Source of the DNA: RUG754 sp045545455 | GTDB lineage: Bacteria > Bacillota > Clostridia > Peptostreptococcales > Anaerovoracaceae | Direction: 5' to 3' | NCBI GenBank assembly: GCA_045545455.1 | Contig: JAZQAY010000110.1 | Span: 1 to 19,558 of the forward strand | Length of the DNA: 19,558 nucleotides | Shown here: in pieces, positions 15,308 to 19,558 of the stretch | Numbering within the stretch: the first letter of the stretch is position 1 | Layout of the letters: each line of letters begins with the position of its first letter | Program-made: the position numbers and the translations under genes | Notes under the pieces: generated by a model | What the model saw: the letters and a program-made list of their open reading frames with translations, nothing else | What the model was told of the DNA's origin: nothing | The model's database searches: none

Positions 15308-16714
15308 ATGAAACAGAGAATATTTGAAAACAGAGTTGAAGTAATAAGATATCAGGTATTGAGAGAGCTCGCCCGCCATGCATGGGAGGGACATGATGCT
15401 TTCACGGCATTCGATGAGATAGCAAACGTTGTAGCAAAAAAAGGCGAACCTCCAATGAGCTGCTGCATATATAAGGACAGAGCCATAATCGCCGAACGTA
15501 TGAGGATCGGTCTCGGCGAATATCACGGATCCAAAGATACAGTTCAGGTCGTTTCTATCGCTTGCGACGAATGTCCCAAGTCCGGCCACATGATAACAGA
15601 TCTGTGCAGAGGCTGCGTCGCTCACAACTGTAAGGAGGCATGCCCCAGAAACGCCATAGCCATCGATGAGCGCGGCTATGCTCATATAGACAAGGAACGC
15701 TGTGTGGAATGCGGCCGTTGTGCAAACGCCTGTAAATATAACGCTATAATAAATATGCGCCGTCCCTGCGAACGAGTATGCCCCACCAGTGCCATCGGAA
15801 TGGACGAAGAAGGAGCTGCATTGATCGATCAGGATAAATGTATCGTCTGCGGGGCTTGCGTTTACGAGTGTCCCTTCGGTGCCGTAAACGATATCTCGGG
15901 AATAATGAAAGTCGTAGACGCCATAAAAAACAAAGGTCCCGAAGAAAAGATATTTGCAATCGTAGCTCCTGCTGTAGCTGTTCAGTTCCCGGGAACCACC
16001 GTCGGACAGGTATTCAGCGCTATAAAGGCTCTCGGCTTTGACGGAGTATACGAAGTTGCTATGGGCGCCGATGAGACAGCTATTACAGAAGCAAAGGAAC
16101 TTAAAGAGAAAGGTTTTCTCACCAGTTCCTGCTGCCCCGCTTTCGTGGAATACGTAAATATAGAATTCCCTGAACTGAAAGACCACGTATCGACGACCCT
16201 TTCACCCATGGCACTTACAGGACGTGCGATAAAGAAACAGTATCCCGACTCCAAGATCTATTTCATAGGTCCTTGCATAGCCAAGAAGTACGAATGCAAG
16301 ACCGACCGTGCCGAGCCATATATCGACAGGGTGCTCACCTTCCTTGAACTGATGGCACTTATTGACAGCAAGGATATCGAGATCGAATCCATGGAGCCGA
16401 TGGACGTGCAGGACGCTTCCCCTTACGGAAGAGGTTTCGCAAAGTCCGGCGGAGTTACGAGCGCTATCACCCAGGCTGTAAAAGAACTCGGTTACGATGA
16501 CTTTGAATTCAAACCCGTTATAGCTAACGGAGTAGCAGAATGCCGTGCCGCCCTCATGAAAGCAAAGGCAGGCAAACTTAATGGTAACTTCATCGAAGGC
16601 ATGATCTGCGAAGGCGGATGCATCAAAGGTAACGGGACGCTGGTAAATAAAAAAAATACCGATCTTCATATAGATGATTATATGAGTTCCTCAAACAAAC
16701 AGACTATATTGTAA
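15308..16714 (+). CDS. [FeFe] hydrogenase, ferredoxin-type monomer, group-B-like
   Basis: It probably makes or oxidises H2 with ferredoxin as partner in the cytoplasm. An N-terminal 80 residues of unknown role precede a ferredoxin-like region: C100/103/108/112, C132/135/138/142 and C154/158 with C178/181/184/188, enough for two to three [4Fe-4S] clusters. The H-cluster domain has L1 TSSCCPAF (C275 as proton-relay cysteine, C276 as ligand), L2 GPCIAKK (C323, K326) and L3 EGMICEGGCIKGNG (C434, C438). So all four H-cluster ligands are present. PAF in place of PGW and GPC in place of MPC fit the poorly studied group B rather than clostridial CpI. No PAS or other sensor domain is present. The ATG follows AAAGGTG by about 7 bases. 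No hydE/F/G maturation genes are in the window. Assignment to hydrogenase is firm; subgroup and direction are inferred. Confidence 0.9.
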   Translation: MKQRIFENRVEVIRYQVLRELARHAWEGHDAFTAFDEIANVVAKKGEPPMSCCIYKDRAIIAERMRIGLGEYHGSKDTVQVVSIACDECPKSGHMITDLCRGCVAHNCKEACPRNAIAIDERGYAHIDKERCVECGRCANACKYNAIINMRRPCERVCPTSAIGMDEEGAALIDQDKCIVCGACVYECPFGAVNDISGIMKVVDAIKNKGPEEKIFAIVAPAVAVQFPGTTVGQVFSAIKALGFDGVYEVAMGADETAITEAKELKEKGFLTSSCCPAFVEYVNIEFPELKDHVSTTLSPMALTGRAIKKQYPDSKIYFIGPCIAKKYECKTDRAEPYIDRVLTFLELMALIDSKDIEIESMEPMDVQDASPYGRGFAKSGGVTSAITQAVKELGYDDFEFKPVIANGVAECRAALMKAKAGKLNGNFIEGMICEGGCIKGNGTLVNKKNTDLHIDDYMSSSNKQTIL

Positions 16715-16720
16715 AAAAAA

Positions 16721-16743
16721 CCCTGAAGCTTAATGCTTCGGGG
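16721..16743. terminator. Terminator between converging hydrogenase and metal ATPase genes
   Basis: CCCTGAAGC and GCTTCGGGG form a 9-position stem with one G-T pair around TTAAT. On the minus strand eight T follow, so it is a strong terminator for the metal-resistance operon. On the plus strand the tail is TTATTTGTTATT, weaker but usable for the hydrogenase gene. Confidence 0.8.
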
Positions 16744-16753
16744 TTATTTGTTA

Positions 16754-18664
16754 TTAAAGATTCTTAACAAAGAGACATCTGATGGCATTCAGTACTGCCA
16801 GTATCATGACGCCCACATCCGCGAGTATAGCCACCCACATGTTGGCGATTCCTATGGCTGCAAGTATCAGACAAATTATCTTTACTCCAAGTGAGAATAC
16901 TATATTCTGTCTTACAATACCGATGCATTTTTTTGATATCTTTATAGCCTTGGATATCTTAAGGGGATCATCATCCATCAGTACCACGTCTGCGGCTTCG
17001 ATAGCTGCATCCGATCCTAAAGCGCCCATTGCTATACCGATATCAGCTCTTGAGAGTACCGGTGCGTCGTTAATTCCGTCACCCACGAAAGCAAGGCATC
17101 TTGAATCAGAGCACTCTTTAAGGAGTTCCTCGATCGCTTCAACCTTATCAGCAGGAAGAAGTTCAGCCTTAAAGTCGGTAAGCCCTACCTCAGAAGCGAC
17201 TTTCTCCGCAATGGACTGAGCGTCTCCTGTCAGCATCACCAGTTTTTCCACTCCGGCCTTCCTGAGCTGTGATATTGCTTCTTTGGAATTATCCTTTATC
17301 TCGTCCGCAATAACTATATGTCCGCAGTATTCCTTGTCAATTGCTATGTGGATTATGGTTCCGACGCTGTGACAGTGATCAAACTTCACACCTAAGGTGT
17401 TCATCAGCTTCTCATTTCCAACTGCTACTTCCTTATCATCAACTGAAGCGATAACGCCGTTTCCGCTTATCTCCTTTACGTCGGATACTCTTGTGTGATC
17501 GATCTCCTTTCCATAAGCCTGCTTGAGACTGAGGCTTATAGGATGAGATGAATTATATTCAGCAAGGGCTGCGTATTCAAGGAGTTTATCCTCGTCCATC
17601 GTGCTGTGATGCACGGCTGTTACAGCAAAGTTACCCTTGGTTATGGTACCCGTCTTATCGAAAGCAATCGTTTTGACTTTTGAAAGAGTCTCAAGATAGT
17701 TGGAGCCCTTTATAAGGATACCCTGGTTGCTGGCTCCGCCGAGTCCCGCAAAGAAACTCAGAGGTATGCTTATGACCAGAGCACATGGGCAGCTGATTAC
17801 CAGGAAAGTGCATGCACGGAGTACCCAGTCGCCCCAAACGGAACCCACAGTCTCATAGCCGCTCATTCCGATACCTGTGATCATGATGAACAAAGGCGGG
17901 ATAACAGCCAGCGCAAGTGCCAGATAACAGACTATAGGCGTATATATTCTGGCAAACTTCGAAATGAAATTCTCAGATTTTGACTTCCTGGATGCAGCAT
18001 TCTCAACCAGATCCAGTATCTTGGAAGCAGTAGATTCATCGAATTCCTTCGTGGTGCGTACCCTGAGCACCCCTGTCATATTGATGCTTCCAGAAAGAAC
18101 TGTAACTCCCGGATGTACATCGCAAGGTCTGCTTTCACCTGTAAGTGCGCTTGTGTTGAGAGAAGATGTTCCTTCCTCTATGACACCATCGATCGGAACC
18201 TTCTCTCCGGGCTGTATCACTATAACAGATCCGACTTCCACATCGTCGGGATCGACTTTTTCTATACCGTCTTCAGTCTCGATATTGGCATAGTCCGGTC
18301 GGATATCCATGAGTTCGGAAATGTTCCTTCTGCTTTTAGCGACAGCATAGCTCTGGAAAAGTTCTCCTACCTGATAGAGCAGCATTACAGCTACTCCTTC
18401 GCCGTATTCTCCTATGGCGATAGCTCCGATAGTCGCAACTGTCATCAGGAAATGTTCATCGAATACCTGTTTATTTTTGATCCCTTTGATCGCCTTCCGG
18501 ATAATATCATGTCCCACTATCAGGTACGGGATAAGGAACAGTATTATAATCACCCATTCGGGTACCTGAACCGGAATGATCCCTTCCGATATCAGATACA
18601 GCGGTACGAAGAATATCGCAGCTGATATTATCCTGATCAAAAGATTTTTTTGCTTCTTGTTCAT
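16754..18664 (-). CDS. Zn/Cd/Pb-exporting P-type ATPase (P1B), lacking an N-terminal metal-binding domain
   Basis: The enzyme pumps soft divalent metals out of the cell at ATP cost. In the 636-aa protein, TGES is at 175-178, the metal-binding CPC at 292-294 (ISCPCALVIS), the phosphorylated D336 in DKTGT, the nucleotide-domain SSHP with H374-P375, and GDGINDAP at 528-535. The lysine in SLGVKIICLI (K595) and the aspartate in ADVGVMILAVLNAIR (D616) match the Zn/Cd/Pb (P1B-2, ZntA/CadA) membrane signature. No HMA domain precedes the first membrane helix; the separate CxxC protein encoded just upstream may supply it. I chose the ATG at 18664 because GGAG lies 6 bases before it; the ATG at 18676 has no ribosome site. 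It lies 39 bases after the small gene; a GCCGGT-CATT-ACCGGT hairpin sits in the gap. Confidence 0.93.
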   Translation of the reverse strand: MNKKQKNLLIRIISAAIFFVPLYLISEGIIPVQVPEWVIIILFLIPYLIVGHDIIRKAIKGIKNKQVFDEHFLMTVATIGAIAIGEYGEGVAVMLLYQVGELFQSYAVAKSRRNISELMDIRPDYANIETEDGIEKVDPDDVEVGSVIVIQPGEKVPIDGVIEEGTSSLNTSALTGESRPCDVHPGVTVLSGSINMTGVLRVRTTKEFDESTASKILDLVENAASRKSKSENFISKFARIYTPIVCYLALALAVIPPLFIMITGIGMSGYETVGSVWGDWVLRACTFLVISCPCALVISIPLSFFAGLGGASNQGILIKGSNYLETLSKVKTIAFDKTGTITKGNFAVTAVHHSTMDEDKLLEYAALAEYNSSHPISLSLKQAYGKEIDHTRVSDVKEISGNGVIASVDDKEVAVGNEKLMNTLGVKFDHCHSVGTIIHIAIDKEYCGHIVIADEIKDNSKEAISQLRKAGVEKLVMLTGDAQSIAEKVASEVGLTDFKAELLPADKVEAIEELLKECSDSRCLAFVGDGINDAPVLSRADIGIAMGALGSDAAIEAADVVLMDDDPLKISKAIKISKKCIGIVRQNIVFSLGVKIICLILAAIGIANMWVAILADVGVMILAVLNAIRCLFVKNL

Positions 18665-18703
18665 AGAAATCTCCATTTGACCGGTAATGACCGGCCTTCG
18701 ATA

Positions 18704-18922
18704 TTATAAGAAGATCTCGCAGTCGTCTTCGACTTTTTTACAATTGTTGCGAACGTTGTTCATTACTTCGTCGACGTCAGCTCCTTCTTCAAACTCCACT
18801 TTCATCTTCAGAGTCATGAAGCTTACGGTGCAATCCCTGACACCATCTGTCTTTTTAGCTGTCTCTTCCATGAGGTTAGCGCAGTTTGCACAATCAACGT
18901 CGATCTTGTAAGTCTTTTTCAT
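18704..18922 (-). CDS. Small heavy-metal-associated (HMA) protein, stand-alone CxxC metal-binding protein
   Basis: This 72-aa protein has the HMA-type start MKKTYKIDVDCANCANLMEE, with the metal-binding C11-x-x-C14, then the usual pattern of strand (CTVSFMTLKMKVEF) and helix (DVDEVMNNVRNN). It should bind Zn, Cd or a similar ion and pass it to, or regulate, the ATPase encoded next. Unusually it has three further cysteines (C31, C61, C68) and an acidic end (VEDDCEIFL). GGAG lies 7 bases before the chosen ATG; a longer reading from 18976 would need a TTG in an inverted repeat (TTGATA/TATCAA) and adds 18 residues with no HMA likeness. It lies 71 bases after the repressor gene, with no terminator between. 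Confidence 0.85.
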   Translation of the reverse strand: MKKTYKIDVDCANCANLMEETAKKTDGVRDCTVSFMTLKMKVEFEEGADVDEVMNNVRNNCKKVEDDCEIFL

Positions 18923-18993
18923 AATGAGTCTCCATTCTGCTGGGTTCTGCAGCCTTGATATAGCTGTCCTTATCAAACGGAATAATTGACATT

Positions 18994-19359
18994 TTATTCG
19001 AGCACGTGCTCCATTCCATTGGAAATGATGGTCTCAACGTGTTCGTCTGCTATTGAATAATATACTACCTTGCCTTCTCTTCTGTTCTTCACCAGGTTTG
19101 ACTGTTTGAGGACCCTGAGCTGGTGAGATACGGCGGACTTAGTCATACCGAGAAGCGCAGAGATATCGCAGACGCACATCTCGTGATTAAGAAGTGCATA
19201 TAATATCTTAAGCCTTGTAAAATCACTGAATACTTTGAAGGCGTCTCCGAGATCCATGAGTACCTCGTCTTCAGGCATCTTTGAAGACACCTGTTTTACT
19301 ATTTCCTCGTGGATGGTATTCACTTCACACTTTTCTATTTCATAATTGATATTAATCAT
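18994..19359 (-). CDS. ArsR/SmtB-family metal-sensing repressor
   Basis: These winged-helix dimers block their own operon until metal binds. The 121-aa protein has KVFSDFTRLKILYALL, the recognition helix region MTKSAVSHQLRVLKQ (72-86) and the wing GKVVYYS. Two metal sites of the family can be read. The alpha-5 zinc site is complete as D105-x-H107-x10-H118-x-x-E121. The alpha-3N type site is suggested by CVCD (C62, C64, D65) with N-terminal C11 and H17. The combination points to Zn, Cd or Pb. The ATG follows AAGGTG by 5 bases. It is the first gene of the operon and lies behind a near-consensus promoter with repeated TTGAA/TTCAA half-sites, so it almost certainly represses itself, the HMA protein and the ATPase. 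Confidence 0.94.
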   Translation of the reverse strand: MININYEIEKCEVNTIHEEIVKQVSSKMPEDEVLMDLGDAFKVFSDFTRLKILYALLNHEMCVCDISALLGMTKSAVSHQLRVLKQSNLVKNRREGKVVYYSIADEHVETIISNGMEHVLE

Positions 19360-19380
19360 AACGTCACCTTAAATAAATCT

Positions 19381-19412
19381 TTCAACGATTGAACAATCGT
19401 TCAACTGTTCAA
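19381..19412. promoter_or_regulatory. Probable operator of the ArsR/SmtB repressor
   Basis: TTCAA-CGA-TTGAAC-AATC-GTTCAA-CTG-TTCAA gives four half-sites in 32 bases. The core TTGAAC-AATC-GTTCAA (19389-19404) is a perfect 6-4-6 inverted repeat, close to the TGAA...TTCA operators of SmtB and CadC. It begins just downstream of the -10 and covers the predicted transcription start. Confidence 0.8.
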
Positions 19413-19416
19413 TTAA

Positions 19417-19445
19417 ATAATAATTCTTTTCATATGTTTTGTCAA
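19417..19445 (-). promoter_or_regulatory. Near-consensus promoter of the metal-resistance operon
   Basis: On the minus strand, -35 TTGACA (19445-19440, perfect) and -10 TATTAT (19422-19417, 5 of 6) are 17 bases apart. A strong promoter held down by a repressor is typical of metal efflux operons. The start should be near 19410, inside the operator. Confidence 0.85.
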
Positions 19446-19467
19446 CAACGTTTTATAAGAAAATCAT

Positions 19468-19558
19468 AACCACCCTTAAAAAGGGTGGTTTGCTCAAGGG
19501 CTATAAGCCCAAGTGCTACCCGGCTAGCGTCTCAAGGCGCTAGCTTTCTCTTTGTTCA
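19468..19558. repeat. Three tandem hairpins, possible end of an IS200/IS605-type element
   Basis: AACCACCCTT-AAA-AAGGGTGGTT (19468-19490, 10-bp stem), GGGCT-ATA-AGCCC (19498-19510) and GCTAGCG-8 bases-CGCTAGC (19523-19544) follow one another, and a T-rich stretch reaches the window edge. No gene or promoter explains them. Transposons of the IS200/IS605 family are bounded by subterminal hairpins, and tnpB-associated guide RNAs are hairpin chains. The part that would decide this lies outside the window. Another option is a strong terminator group for a gene to the right. Confidence 0.5.

Noticed and set aside
15242..16186. Long minus-strand reading frame (314 codons) under the hydrogenase gene
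   Set aside because: It lies opposite a gene with every H-cluster and ferredoxin motif, has no ribosome site, and its translation shows no family features.
18677..18703. GACCGG repeats between the HMA gene and the ATPase as a terminator
   Set aside because: The stem is only about five pairs and no T-run follows; it is at most a small intercistronic hairpin.

Overview
The window looks like chromosomal core DNA of an anaerobic, moderate-GC Bacillota of class Clostridia. The evidence is the plsX-rnc-smc order, a group-B-like [FeFe] hydrogenase, a Clostridia-style ThrE exporter, frequent AGA/AGG and ATA codons, and strong AAGGAG-type ribosome binding sites. A Lachnospiraceae-like host is my guess; the genus cannot be read from the sequence. 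There are no rRNA, tRNA or CRISPR features, and no gap between genes exceeds about 230 bases.

Layout. (1) 1-4354, minus strand: plsX, rnc and smc, packed with 3-base gaps; smc runs off the left edge. The acyl-carrier-protein gene that often sits between plsX and rnc is missing. (2) 4475-7570, minus: glyA (serine hydroxymethyltransferase) followed after 24 bases by a Na/Pi cotransporter with a C-terminal PhoU domain. They probably share a TTGATT-17-TATATT promoter and end at a hairpin terminator at 4416-4441. (3) 7800-8741, plus: a single DapA/NanA-superfamily aldolase with its own promoter. Its terminator is shared with the converging operon. (4) 8756-15143, minus: a five-gene run mntP-valS-folC-thrE-like-GNAT. 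Its only strong promoter lies so close to mntP that the mRNA should be leaderless. (5) 15308-16714, plus: a stand-alone [FeFe] hydrogenase with an ornate promoter and leader: an 8+8 base inverted repeat over the promoter, then a GC hairpin before the start codon. (6) 16754-19359, minus: a zinc/cadmium resistance operon made of an ArsR/SmtB repressor, a tiny CxxC metallochaperone-like protein, and a P1B-type ATPase with no metal-binding domain of its own. A near-consensus promoter (TTGACA-17-TATTAT) has a multi-half-site operator just downstream of its -10. (7) 19468-19558: three hairpins in a row that no gene explains. They resemble the subterminal structure of an IS200/IS605-type element or its guide RNA, cut by the right edge.

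How the genes work together. Region 1 covers phospholipid initiation, RNA processing and chromosome organisation. Regions 2 and 4 hold one-carbon and folate metabolism (glyA, folC), valine charging and amino-acid and ion export. Region 6 is a self-contained metal-sensing and efflux circuit. No fully new system is evident. The least explained items are the tandem hairpins at the right edge, the hydrogenase leader, the long hairpin over the folC start, the leaderless mntP transcript, and the inserts in ValS and SHMT.
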